A DNA stretch of 52,719 nt from Paenibacillus oryzae (GTDB lineage: Bacteria > Bacillota > Bacilli > Paenibacillales > Paenibacillaceae): the NCBI RefSeq assembly GCF_001675045.1, contig NZ_LYPA01000044.1, positions 736 to 53,454 of the forward strand, written 5' to 3'. Shown one piece after another: positions 26,550 through 36,500 of the stretch. The first letter of the stretch is position 1; each line of letters begins with the position of its first letter. The position numbers and the translations under genes were made by a program. The notes beneath the pieces are model-generated. The model made no database searches. It was not told where the DNA came from and saw only the letters and a list, made by a program, of their open reading frames with translations.

Positions 26550-26653
26550 GTTAAGACTCCTCCTTAGGTTTTGCGGCTGCTTGTATCATAACGAATGAAA
26601 TCCACAATGGAACTGCAATTGATCCACATGTGGGCAACATTTGGCCAATCCGC

Positions 26654-26682
26654 TTGTGATTCCTGATTTCATATGACACAAT
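26654..26682 (+). promoter_or_regulatory. Promoter of the OmpR-type two-component operon
   Basis: TTGTGA (26654-26659), a 17-bp spacer and CACAAT (26677-26682) lie 30 bp before the start. The divergent ABC operon would need a minus-strand promoter in the same 160-bp gap; TTCCAT with a 16-bp spacer and TATGAT is a weak candidate. Confidence 0.5.
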
Positions 26683-26711
26683 ACAGTCAAGTATTGGAAG
26701 GGGGACAGATC

Positions 26712-27437
26712 ATGAGAGAGGAGAAAATCCTGCTAGTTGATGATGAGGAGGGGCTGCTAGAATTACTGCGGATTACCTTGCAGAAGGAGCATTTTTCGCA
26801 TATCGTCTGTGCTTCAAGCGCGGCTGAGGCTTTAGAGAAGTCTCGCGTAACCAGCTTTGATCTGATTGTATTGGATGTCGGACTGCCCGATTTTTCCGGA
26901 TTTGATCTATGCAAAGAGCTGCGCCGAATTACACTTGCACCGATCATTTTCCTTACTGCTCGCGATAGCACATTGGATAAATTGTCAGGGCTGGCGATCG
27001 GCGGGGATGACTATATCACGAAACCGTTTGAGCCGCTTGAGGTGGCAGCCCGGATTCAGGCAATGCTGCGCAGGCGGGTGTATGCCAGGGAGGAAGAACA
27101 GCACAAAGAGACGACCATCGGGATTTACGATTATGGCCGATTTGTGTTGAATGCCAATCATGCAACCATCACCGTGGAAGGCCAGCCTGTGGATTGCACG
27201 GCAAAAGAGTATGAGCTGCTATTATATTTTTGCCGACACCCCCAGCGGGTGTTTACCGCGTCTCAGCTTTACGAGGCGATATGGGGACAGTGGAGTGTGG
27301 GAGATGACAAGGCGGTTTCGATGCAGATCTCCCGGCTGCGCAAGAAAATCAGAGACGAACAGACGCCGCTGCTGATTCAGAATCTGCGAGGTATTGGCTA
27401 TCGGTTTGTTCCGCCGCCAGGAAGAACGGGCGCATGA
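26712..27437 (+). CDS. OmpR-family response regulator
   Basis: 241 aa. The receiver domain has acidic residues Asp10-Asp11, phosphoacceptor Asp55 (LIVLDVGLPD) and a Lys in ITKPFEP. A winged helix follows (about 140-236, TAKEYELLLYF through NLRGIGYRFV). The start at 26712 follows GGGGG at 7-nt spacing; an upstream in-frame ATG at 26673 lacks a site. It overlaps the kinase gene by 4 bp and probably controls the divergent ABC genes. Confidence 0.95.
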   Translation: MREEKILLVDDEEGLLELLRITLQKEHFSHIVCASSAAEALEKSRVTSFDLIVLDVGLPDFSGFDLCKELRRITLAPIIFLTARDSTLDKLSGLAIGGDDYITKPFEPLEVAARIQAMLRRRVYAREEEQHKETTIGIYDYGRFVLNANHATITVEGQPVDCTAKEYELLLYFCRHPQRVFTASQLYEAIWGQWSVGDDKAVSMQISRLRKKIRDEQTPLLIQNLRGIGYRFVPPPGRTGA

Positions 27438-28546
27438 GTATCCGGTTGCGGTTTATCGGATTTTTTGTCGGCGGTTTGTTCTTATTTATTGTACTCATGG
27501 GTGTTTTTATCATGGTTGCCATGGATGTTGTATTGCCCAGGGTGCCAATCCCCGCCACGTGGCTGCCGATTGTTGAACTGGCTGTGATCCTTCTTCCATT
27601 CCTGGCAGGAGGTGTTCTGCTCGGGATGTGGTTGGTTCAGCCGTTGCTCATGATTATCGCCCGCCTGAGACAGCTGACAACGAGTGAAGGTCATTACGAG
27701 CATGATGATACTGCATTTTATCGAAGAAACGGGCGTATAAAGCGAAGGTACCGCTTGTATCGCGAAGCATTGGCCGATTTGTCGATGTTGTCGCAGCATT
27801 TGCAACAGTCCGAGCAGGAGCGCAAGAAGCTTGAAGAGGCGAAGACCAACTGGATTGCCGGGGTATCGCATGACCTGAAGACGCCGTTGTCCTATATCAC
27901 CGGTTATTCCTCGTTGTTGCTTGACGATCGTAAAGAATGGAGCGAAGAAGAAAAAAAACGCTTTTTGCATGAAATTCATGCCAAAAGCGTGGTTATTGCT
28001 GAATGGATCGGTGATCTGAATTTGTCGTTTAAGCTAGATGCCTTATCCTCTTCCTATCCGTTGCAACTCAAACGGTTGGATCTGGTGGATTTCGCGAGAA
28101 GACTGCTTGCCGATGTCGCCAATCATCCGAACGCTGCCGTGTACGAGCTGGAATTTCTGTGCAGTGAGGAAGAAGTCACGGTTTATGCGGATGAATGGTT
28201 GCTGTTCCGTGCGCTTCAAAATCTGGTGATGAATGCGATTCATCATAATCCCGCAGGAACCCGGATTAAGGTTATCATTGTAAACACGAGTCAGCAGCAG
28301 ACAGTGCTGTCTGTCAGTGACAATGGAACCGGAATCACGGAATCTGATTTGCAGCACATTATGGAACGCTATTACCGTCCGAAGGAAGCCGACAGTCGTA
28401 ACGGCGGCCTGGGCTTGTCGCTTGTGAAGCATATTGTGGATGCTCATAAGTGGGAGTTTCATATCATGAGCGGTCTCGGACAGGGAACAACTGTCGAATT
28501 GTTCATGGTACATGACAGCATTTCCGAGCCTGAAATCGTCAAATGA
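27434..28546 (+). CDS. Sensor histidine kinase
   Basis: 370 aa with two N-terminal membrane helices (about 8-30 and 45-67) and almost no extracellular loop, as in intramembrane-sensing kinases. The H-box His146 lies in GVSHDLKTPLS. The N-box is NLVMNAIHHNP, and the G1 and G2 boxes are SDNGTGI and GGLGLSLVKHIV. It is translationally coupled to the regulator. The lack of a sensor domain and the neighbouring transporter suggest that the transporter itself relays the signal, by analogy with Bce-type modules. Confidence 0.94.
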   Translation: MSIRLRFIGFFVGGLFLFIVLMGVFIMVAMDVVLPRVPIPATWLPIVELAVILLPFLAGGVLLGMWLVQPLLMIIARLRQLTTSEGHYEHDDTAFYRRNGRIKRRYRLYREALADLSMLSQHLQQSEQERKKLEEAKTNWIAGVSHDLKTPLSYITGYSSLLLDDRKEWSEEEKKRFLHEIHAKSVVIAEWIGDLNLSFKLDALSSSYPLQLKRLDLVDFARRLLADVANHPNAAVYELEFLCSEEEVTVYADEWLLFRALQNLVMNAIHHNPAGTRIKVIIVNTSQQQTVLSVSDNGTGITESDLQHIMERYYRPKEADSRNGGLGLSLVKHIVDAHKWEFHIMSGLGQGTTVELFMVHDSISEPEIVK

Positions 28547-28561
28547 CTCCATCGACATGTA

Positions 28562-29695
28562 TTAATTAAATTTCTCAATCAGCCGGTAATAATAATCCGT
28601 TACTTTTTTGGATATATCTACATCAACCTCTTCAAGCATCATTTCAGCAAACCTTTTATATTGCCTTTTTAATCCTAGCTCATCCTTTTTTAAAGCCAAA
28701 GCTTCTAAATAAAGCATAATCGTCCGATCCTCAAGGTCATAATTGTCAACCAGCTTTTTTAAAATAACGATGGCTTCATCCATCTCTGCTCTGCTTAATA
28801 ATGCTTCACAAAGCTTATGTGAAAACGAAATGTACAATAAAGATAAGTTCTCTATTTCATTTAGCGCCCATCCATAAGCATGCTCGCCGAATAACTTCCC
28901 TTTATAGCTTTTTTCACATTCAACAGCCTGGTTAACTTGCATAGCATCACTGAAGTCCAGCGTATTACATAGATCTTCAAATTGAAACAAGTCTACTTCA
29001 ATTTGGGTTTGATCTAAGACATAATACTGATTACCGGAAAGCAACACCTGAGGAAGTCCATAACGATCCAGCAATTTTCTAAGCTGATAGATCGTTGTAT
29101 TAAGGTAAGTATCCGCATTTTTTAATGGCATATGCTCGAATACATCATCTATGATTTTTGCTTTTGAAACATATTTACCTCTTTGCATAATCAAATAAGC
29201 GAAAAGCTCCGCACTTTTACTCGAGCGCCACTTTATAATTTCATTTTGCGGTGTTCTTAACTCCATGCCGCCCAAACAGCTGTAGATCAGCTTTTTTTCT
29301 TGCTCAGCTTGTTTGGCGCTGCTCTTTTTTGTCTCCATATAATCTGCGGCTGCCCGTTCTATTGTTTGCTTAAGCCGTTCTTGATTAACAGGTTTCAGCA
29401 TGTAATCCAAAGCATAAACATCAAACGCAGGAAGAGCATATTCTTTATGCGAGGTCAAAAATACAATTTTCGTTTCACGCCCTTCCTCTCTTAAACGTTT
29501 CGCAAACTCGATTCCACTCTCTTTTGGCATACTGATATCAATAAAGAGCAGATCAACATCATGGTCGGATAAATATGCGTAGGCTGACCACGTATCAAGA
29601 AAACAGCCCGCTAACGTAATAGCGTTTATTTTTTTAAGCATTCTTTCCATGATTATATGCATGCTTTTTTCATCATCAACGACGACAACCTTCAC
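28562..29695 (-). CDS. Response regulator with BTAD output domain
   Basis: 377 aa. A receiver domain (about 1-120) has acidic pair Asp7-Asp8, phosphoacceptor Asp53 (LLFIDISMP) and Lys in LKPVNQE. A winged helix (about 145-230) resembles OmpR/SARP DNA-binding domains. A BTAD helical repeat domain (about 235-375) completes it. This architecture is frequent in Paenibacillus and relatives. It overlaps the end of the kinase gene by 4 bp. Because the pair faces away from the surface-protein operon at 31869, that operon is its likely target. Confidence 0.9.
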   Translation of the reverse strand: MKVVVVDDEKSMHIIMERMLKKINAITLAGCFLDTWSAYAYLSDHDVDLLFIDISMPKESGIEFAKRLREEGRETKIVFLTSHKEYALPAFDVYALDYMLKPVNQERLKQTIERAAADYMETKKSSAKQAEQEKKLIYSCLGGMELRTPQNEIIKWRSSKSAELFAYLIMQRGKYVSKAKIIDDVFEHMPLKNADTYLNTTIYQLRKLLDRYGLPQVLLSGNQYYVLDQTQIEVDLFQFEDLCNTLDFSDAMQVNQAVECEKSYKGKLFGEHAYGWALNEIENLSLLYISFSHKLCEALLSRAEMDEAIVILKKLVDNYDLEDRTIMLYLEALALKKDELGLKRQYKRFAEMMLEEVDVDISKKVTDYYYRLIEKFN

Positions 29696-31518
29696 ACGAT
29701 TTCCTCCTTCACAACAGTTTTATCAATCGCGGGATTTGAAGCGATCGGGAGTGAAAAATAAAAGGTCGTGCCCACGCCCAGTGAACTATCGAACCAAATG
29801 TCCCCTCCATTTAAATGAACGAACTCCCGGCAGATGGATAGTCCAAGGCCGACCCCCTGTTCGCCAGCCGTTCCTCTTTTGGATATGGGGAATTCATCCT
29901 GTAATAAGCAGCTTGCTTCATCAACAGAAATCCCTTGTCCTGTATCACGAATGGCAACGACAACCTTGTCTTGCAAAACTTCTGAGCTCAATTGAATGAC
30001 CCCGCCAATCTCAGTAAATTTCACGGCATTTGATAACAGATTTCGAATAATGAGATCCAGCATATCTTTATCTGCGTAAACGTAGACATCCTTAGCTATA
30101 GTTGAGTTTATGTTAATTTGTTTACTATTCAATTTCACGTTCATCATAGTCATCGTTTTTTGAACAGCGTCTCCTAAATCTCTAATAACAGGGTTAAACA
30201 GCATGCCTCCGCGTTGGGTATGAAACCATTCCAGTAAACCTTCAACGAGCTGAAACGTATTGTTGATCTGCTCCCCCATTCCCTCAAGCAGCTCTTGACT
30301 CCCTTGACGTTTGATTAAGTCTGCTTCCTGCATATCCTCCTCCACTAGCTCCATTAAATTAACGAGTACAGCAAGCGGATCACGAATATCATGTGCAATT
30401 ACGTTAAACATTTTATCTTTAAACATGTTTAGCTCGGTTAATTGCCGGGATTGCTGAACTAAACTCTCTTCATACCGGACGGACTCCGTAATGTCATGTA
30501 AGATCAGCATCTTGCCGACCGGCTTATTATGACGCCCATGTATATATGAAAATTGAACATGATAATACCTGTCTTCTAGCTGCATTGAACGTATCGTAAC
30601 GTTATGCGGGTCCGATTGATGTTCAATAAGCTTTAATAAAGCCGGAAAAGGAAGCAGTATTTGTGAGGCAGGGCAACCAATCCGCTTTTTATCGGGGAAC
30701 GGTTTAAGCAATATATCGGCAGAGTTGTTATAGCTTCTTAACGTATTATCAATTTCAAAAATAAGGACTGCATCATGTATGGATTCAAACACCTTCTTCA
30801 TAACCAAGGGTGATAAATTAAGCATGTTAAACTGATAGGTTCCCCAAAAATAAAATAAGCCGGAAATCACTAGTCCGAAGGGCGAGATATCGATTGGTAT
30901 GTTGAAAACACCTATTGAATGGATGAATGGCGGTATAAATATGCAAAAGGAACCTATCATCATTAAAACAATTTGTTTGTTCCCCTCTTTTTTTCTTATT
31001 CTAGCTGCCTTTAGATACATCCGAATTAATAAGTATATGCCAACTAAATAGTAGCTATAAATGTAAGTGATATGTAAGTAAAAAAGCGGTCCTCTATCTA
31101 AAACAATAAGCGGAAAGCCTTGAGAATAATCTAAAGCCATGCTCCTGTAAAATAAATGATGCCATTCATTTGTGAAATGGAAGGTTAATGAAGAGAGTGG
31201 ACCAATGGATAATATAGCAATGTTCTTTTTTGTTATCAATCTTTGATGGCCTGTGAATTGCAGGATCATAATAACCCATATCAAGGGTGAAAAAGGAATG
31301 CCTAAATATTGAACGTGTATCCAAAAGATCATTTGTTCCACTGTCGTACCTACAAGCTGAAACGCATAACCAAATGTATAAAAGGAAGCAGCTATAACAC
31401 CTAAGCCATAGCTAACCGAAATGGGGGTTTCTCTATTTTGCCAGGAATAGTTCAGCAATATCATAAAGCCAAAGGTGAACATGATTAAAATGGCTGAAAG
31501 TGCAAAGTTATAGGTCAC
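29692..31518 (-). CDS. Sensor histidine kinase with 7TM N-terminal domain
   Basis: 608 aa. The first 225 residues contain seven hydrophobic segments and match the N-terminal 7TM histidine kinase domain. A PAS-like domain follows (about 235-355, from FESIHDAVLIFEIDNTL). The HisKA domain has His376 (VIAHDIRDPLAV), and the ATPase domain has NLLSNAVKF, RDTGQGIS and GVGLGLSI. It begins at GTG 31518 with GGAGG 10 nt upstream; no in-frame ATG suits better. It likely senses a membrane or envelope cue. Confidence 0.92.
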   Translation of the reverse strand: MTYNFALSAILIMFTFGFMILLNYSWQNRETPISVSYGLGVIAASFYTFGYAFQLVGTTVEQMIFWIHVQYLGIPFSPLIWVIMILQFTGHQRLITKKNIAILSIGPLSSLTFHFTNEWHHLFYRSMALDYSQGFPLIVLDRGPLFYLHITYIYSYYLVGIYLLIRMYLKAARIRKKEGNKQIVLMMIGSFCIFIPPFIHSIGVFNIPIDISPFGLVISGLFYFWGTYQFNMLNLSPLVMKKVFESIHDAVLIFEIDNTLRSYNNSADILLKPFPDKKRIGCPASQILLPFPALLKLIEHQSDPHNVTIRSMQLEDRYYHVQFSYIHGRHNKPVGKMLILHDITESVRYEESLVQQSRQLTELNMFKDKMFNVIAHDIRDPLAVLVNLMELVEEDMQEADLIKRQGSQELLEGMGEQINNTFQLVEGLLEWFHTQRGGMLFNPVIRDLGDAVQKTMTMMNVKLNSKQININSTIAKDVYVYADKDMLDLIIRNLLSNAVKFTEIGGVIQLSSEVLQDKVVVAIRDTGQGISVDEASCLLQDEFPISKRGTAGEQGVGLGLSICREFVHLNGGDIWFDSSLGVGTTFYFSLPIASNPAIDKTVVKEEIV

Positions 31519-31868
31519 GGGGTAAATTCCTCCAATAATCTTCGTTCAATTGCAAGTAAAACTAGAATTTGTGGCGAGCTGAGCAATGTTCTCAACACGG
31601 TTACTGTCTCATTCATCTTATCTCACCTTAATGATAAATTTATGAAAATGCCCTCAAACAAATCCTCTTATTATCTTTATTTCTCTTTCTAGTTTATCAA
31701 ATTGCTCCAATCAGAGTTGATCATAATTTTGTCATTGCAATGAGATAAGCTTGGATTAACAGTACGCATTAATTGTCAAATGGAGTCAAATGGAGGTACA
31801 AGTATGACAACAAGCAAGCTATAAAGGAGACTGAAAAGGAAATTTTCATATTGAAAGGGCGAAATCTG
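31519..31868. promoter_or_regulatory. Divergent intergenic region with a leader peptide candidate
   Basis: This 350-bp AT-rich gap separates the kinase gene from the surface-protein operon, so both promoters should be here; none matches consensus well. A 6-codon frame (MTTSKL, 31804-31824) has a perfect GGAGG 7 nt upstream and could be a leader peptide. TCAAATGGAG is repeated in tandem just before it (from 31776). The protease frame can be extended through this region to 31773, but the extension contains no signal peptide. Confidence 0.4.
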
Positions 31869-33524
31869 ATGAAAAATGTCCTGAGTTTAATCCTTTTTTT
31901 ATTCATTCTTCTTGCAATAGCTCCATCGGCTTCGGCACAAAACGCAAGCTATGCAGAAGGCCTTAACCGCTTGGGATTGTTCAGTGGAACGGGGAATGGA
32001 GGGGGTGGATATGAACTTTCGAGGGTGCCGACCCGAGCGGAATCCCTTGTGATGATGCTTCGTCTGTCGGGGAAGGAAGAAGAAATCCTGAATAACACTC
32101 ACAATAATCCATTTAAAGATACGACTTGGGAGAGTTCCTATGTGTCGTTTGCCTATGCAAATGGCATCGTTAACGGAATGAGCGAACATCGTTTCGGAGG
32201 TAAGCAGCCAACCTCTCTAAACCAATATGCTTCAATGGTTTTAAGGGTTTTGGGATATTCAGAAACAAAGGGCGACTTTACCTATAAAACCGCGGTTTCT
32301 TTCGCCTCAAAGGTTCTAGGAATAGACCTGGCAAAAGAAGCAGAGTTCAATCGGGGAACACTTGCAAAAATAAGCAGTTATGTTTTAAACACAAGACCCA
32401 AAAACCAGCTTGCAACACTAGGCCAAATCCATACTGAAACAGGTGTGTTTACAACGCAACGTTTAAACGAGGCAAGGTCGCTTTGGGAGCAGGATGGGGA
32501 TGTGGCTTCATCAACGATACTAATCTATGCTGTTGGCTCGGATCTTGAATCGCAACAAGGCCGGCTAACAGATGATTTGGAAGAAATTTTTCGTGGTCAG
32601 CCAAACCAAAATACGAAAGTCCTGATTCAAACAGGAGGGACGCTCAATTATCACAACAAATACATGACGGATGGAGCATCAGAACGCTTTGAAGTTAGCA
32701 ATGGACGACTTAACAAGCACGAAAGCCGCATCCAAACCGCCGCATCTGACCCTAAAACATTAAGGGATTTTCTGAATTGGGGCAAAACCGTTGCGCCGAG
32801 CGAGCGTTATATTCTGATTTTATGGGACCATGGATATGGCGCAATGGGTGGATTTGGGGCAGATGAGCTAAACGAACGAAAAACGATGAAGGTTTCGGAG
32901 CTTTCAAAGGCAATCGAAGCATCAGATATGTATTTCGACTTAATCGTTTTTGATGCATGTCTTATGGGTACCGTTGAAACAGCCTATGCCCTTAGAAGCC
33001 ATGGCAAATATCTCATTGCTTCTGAAGATTCAACCCCCGCCGCAGGGTTATATTATACGACATGGATCAGTGCAATGGAGCGAAACCCGCAGATTAGCAC
33101 GGAAAGAGTGGGGCGTTTAATTCTGGATTCCTTTACCCTTCATTCCGGCATTGAAGCTAGTATGCCAACAACAATGTCAATGATGAAGCTTTCACAGGCG
33201 GAATCATTGGTTAAGGTCATAGAAAACGAAAAATTGGATGCTTCATTAACAGACCTTGCAAAGAACTCAGAGCTATTAGGTAAAAACGATGGGATATTCG
33301 ATCAATATGATTTGATTGATTTAATGGGGAAATCATCAGAAATCACTGCTGCAGCCCAGGCGCTTGCATTCGAAGTAAGAAATTCAGCAGGCTATAAAAA
33401 TCGCAACGGCATCGCTTTATATGTCCCTAACCTGAAAGTCGAGCACACCCATGAAATGAAAGAGGAGCTAAAAGCCATTGGTCTTAGCTCAACCTATATC
33501 AAAACGATTTTCAACGAAAATTAG
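31869..33524 (+). CDS. Secreted SLH-clostripain (family C11) protease
   Basis: 551 aa from ATG 31869. A signal peptide (about 1-24) is followed by about 140 residues of SLH-type sequence (TRAESLVMMLRL, WESSYVSFAYANGIVNG, LNQYASMVLRVLGYS) that should bind the wall. The C-terminal part is a clostripain-like cysteine peptidase with catalytic His321 (LWDHGYG) and Cys364 (FDACLMG). Family members cleave after basic residues and often self-activate. It is the first gene of a four-gene operon and could process the large proteins that follow. The start was set by the signal peptide; the ribosome site (GGGCG) is weak. Confidence 0.9.
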   Translation: MKNVLSLILFLFILLAIAPSASAQNASYAEGLNRLGLFSGTGNGGGGYELSRVPTRAESLVMMLRLSGKEEEILNNTHNNPFKDTTWESSYVSFAYANGIVNGMSEHRFGGKQPTSLNQYASMVLRVLGYSETKGDFTYKTAVSFASKVLGIDLAKEAEFNRGTLAKISSYVLNTRPKNQLATLGQIHTETGVFTTQRLNEARSLWEQDGDVASSTILIYAVGSDLESQQGRLTDDLEEIFRGQPNQNTKVLIQTGGTLNYHNKYMTDGASERFEVSNGRLNKHESRIQTAASDPKTLRDFLNWGKTVAPSERYILILWDHGYGAMGGFGADELNERKTMKVSELSKAIEASDMYFDLIVFDACLMGTVETAYALRSHGKYLIASEDSTPAAGLYYTTWISAMERNPQISTERVGRLILDSFTLHSGIEASMPTTMSMMKLSQAESLVKVIENEKLDASLTDLAKNSELLGKNDGIFDQYDLIDLMGKSSEITAAAQALAFEVRNSAGYKNRNGIALYVPNLKVEHTHEMKEELKAIGLSSTYIKTIFNEN

Positions 33525-33572
33525 AAAAGAATGCAATGAGCTTACAAGTACGATTATACGAGGAGGCATTAC

Positions 33573-36500
33573 ATGAAGAAGATTTTAAGTTTGATACTGG
33601 TACTTTCGCTGCTAACACCACTAATACCAGCAGCACCTGTACATGCGAATGTGGCAACCGATTACAAATATGTGTTCAATGTGAAAACGAGGAATGGCGA
33701 GCATGCCGGAACTGACGATGTTGTTCATATGGGCGTGAGTACCTACGAAACAGGTGTGCAGTCTGATCATACTTCAAGGTATGTTGCAAGTGGCACCAAC
33801 TTTAATGCTAATACTGAAAAGCAATATGATTTTTGGGCGAAGAATGTGCCACCCTGGAGAATGAATGAATTTGTTTTTTGGCTGGAGGGATCTGATGAAT
33901 GGGAGGTAGATTTTGTGACTCTCTGGCTTCCCTTTTATGATGGGAAGATCAATCCAGTACAGGCGAAGACGCTTAATCTATACACACCGACAAAAAATAG
34001 AGGCAGAATGTATAGAGATATTTCAGACGTGACAAAAAGAAAGTTCACAAACATAGGTAACGTTGATACCAAAGGTGGAGAGTTCTATCTTGATCCTAGT
34101 TCTAATCTATCAGGCTCTGAAGGTGTAAACTGGGACAAAAAGGTCAATGATCAATACGGTCACTATGACATTATGCAATATGATGATGCTCCTGTGTTCA
34201 GCTATACCGTTTCGGATGATGCAGTAGGTCGGAATTGGTTAACATTTACAGAGCCAACAAAAACTCAAAATTTCATATTGGATATTGATCGTAAGAAGCT
34301 TCACGATGCAATGGTTGCAGCGAAAGTAGCAGAGGTTTCGCTAACCTATAGGGTGGCGCTGCTTGCTCAATCGACCAATACTGAAAGTCTGGGGGGCACC
34401 TTTGCGCACACCACTTCAGGAAATGCTGGAGCTAAAACCTATTTAACAACAAAGATTGGCAACCAGGATTACTATTATAAAGATGTAACGTATAAGTTTT
34501 ATCGCAGTATCTATAACCTTGGCAATCCTAATATCAATCAAACGATTACCTATTCGCCTAGTACTGATAATAAATATATGAATCGGAAATTTACAGATGT
34601 TACGATTACGGTTGAACCGACTTCTATTCATAAAAAACCGATGACCCAGGAAATAAAGACGGAGCTCATAACAAATTTCCAAGCAACACCTTTGTTATAC
34701 CTTGGCAACAATACGACAACACCGCTTGCCAACCTTACTATGACAAAGCTGCATGGGGAGAACGGGAAACCAAACGGCATTCTTCAGTTTACTGGAAAAG
34801 TGCCAATGGATGTTAGCGAGGTTGAAGGAGAGGGTATAAGGCTTCAGCTTGATAATGTGTCTACCCATCTAAATAAGAAAGGTGTGGATCAGCCCTATCA
34901 ATTGGAGTTTCCAACACCAGAATCAACAACATCACAAAGCTTTTATTTTTCAACTCACAAGGTGGATACAACAACACCAACCTTAAGAGTCACGAATCAA
35001 CAGGGAAATGACCTTGTGGGAGCCGATTCCATTCAGGGCAATTTCAAAAAGATGCATGAATTTTATATGGTTTCAAGCGAAGTGCTGTATCCGGATGGAA
35101 ATGTCGCCCACACTAGCGCCAATCAAAACTATTTAAAATATGAGCTGTACAAGAAAACCGGTGATTCTTATGAACCAACAACGACAAGAGTAACGAGTTT
35201 TGATGGTACAGGTGATACAACAAAGGTTACAGCGCCCATCAGCACACAGGTTTTGAATGGAGTCAGCATTAAACTAAGTCCAGTTGTTCCAACAGAAGGC
35301 GAGTTCAAGCTGCGGCTTTATGGATGGGACAGAGCTGACAATCCATTAGGCGGAGATGCCGGATACACAGAAATTGAGAATATCAAAATCGATAACCTGG
35401 CTCCGCGAGTAACCATTACCGAAACGGTACATGCGCAAAACGCAGAGCTCCGCAAAATAAATAACTATAGCTTTGAAATGACCGACCTTCAGCAAAGCAA
35501 TAACGGCTGGTCAAGGACGTATTATACCTTTATAAACGGAACTGCGACGCCCTCTGACATACCTATTGGTCAAATTGAAAATGCATCAGGAGAAATAGCT
35601 TCGACGCAAGGGAAGTGGGCATTTGTAGACTCGGAAGGCGATAGCGCAACGGCTATGCTATCCATACCTAAAGGTGAGAGCTTTGATGGAAGTCTCTATT
35701 ATTTCACAGTAGACTCGCTTGGAAATGACTCAAGAAATGAGCAAGTGTCAAGATACTATAAAAGATCTGTACAGATTTTTAATGGGGATGTTGTGGATAC
35801 ACTCATTACCGAGGATCCCAGTATTCCAAAGGTTAGTTACAGCATCAGTTTCGACACGAGCGATCCAGATATTGAAACGAAGTATAGATGGTATGCTCAT
35901 CCTAGCAATACCAGAACCCCTAACTTCTCACAAATATTTAAGCTTTATAGAGGTGAAGATACTGTTGGCCATAACGATAAGTTTGATGGAAACGGGAGCG
36001 GATATAGAATATCGCTGGACGGGAAATATATACTCGAATATGAGGTGAGAGATAAAAAGTCTGGCAACAGTGCTCAATTCTCACGAGAATACAACTATGA
36101 CTATTATGGCCCGTCAGTTACATTTACCATGGGAAGCGAGCATATGCTTTTTAAACCTTCACATCAGATTAACGTGAAAGTGGCAGATACCAGTGGACTT
36201 CAAAGTGCCTATTACTATATAACTGAGGCAAGATCATTTACCAGAATTCCTAATATGCCAAATTATCCGCTGACATTGACACCAAACCATGAAAATAAAT
36301 TAGAGGTTGATCAAACCTTGACACTGACGGGACTTCCGACAGGCGCATACAGCATTGTTGTGGTTGCACGGGATGTGCTTGGCGTAGAAAATGCAAGAAA
36401 ATCATCGTTGTCCCATTACGTTGGGATAAGGTCAGCGCCGGCTCAAATTGATACATTAGAACATAGGCAAACAAAGACGATTAACGGAATGGGCGCAACA

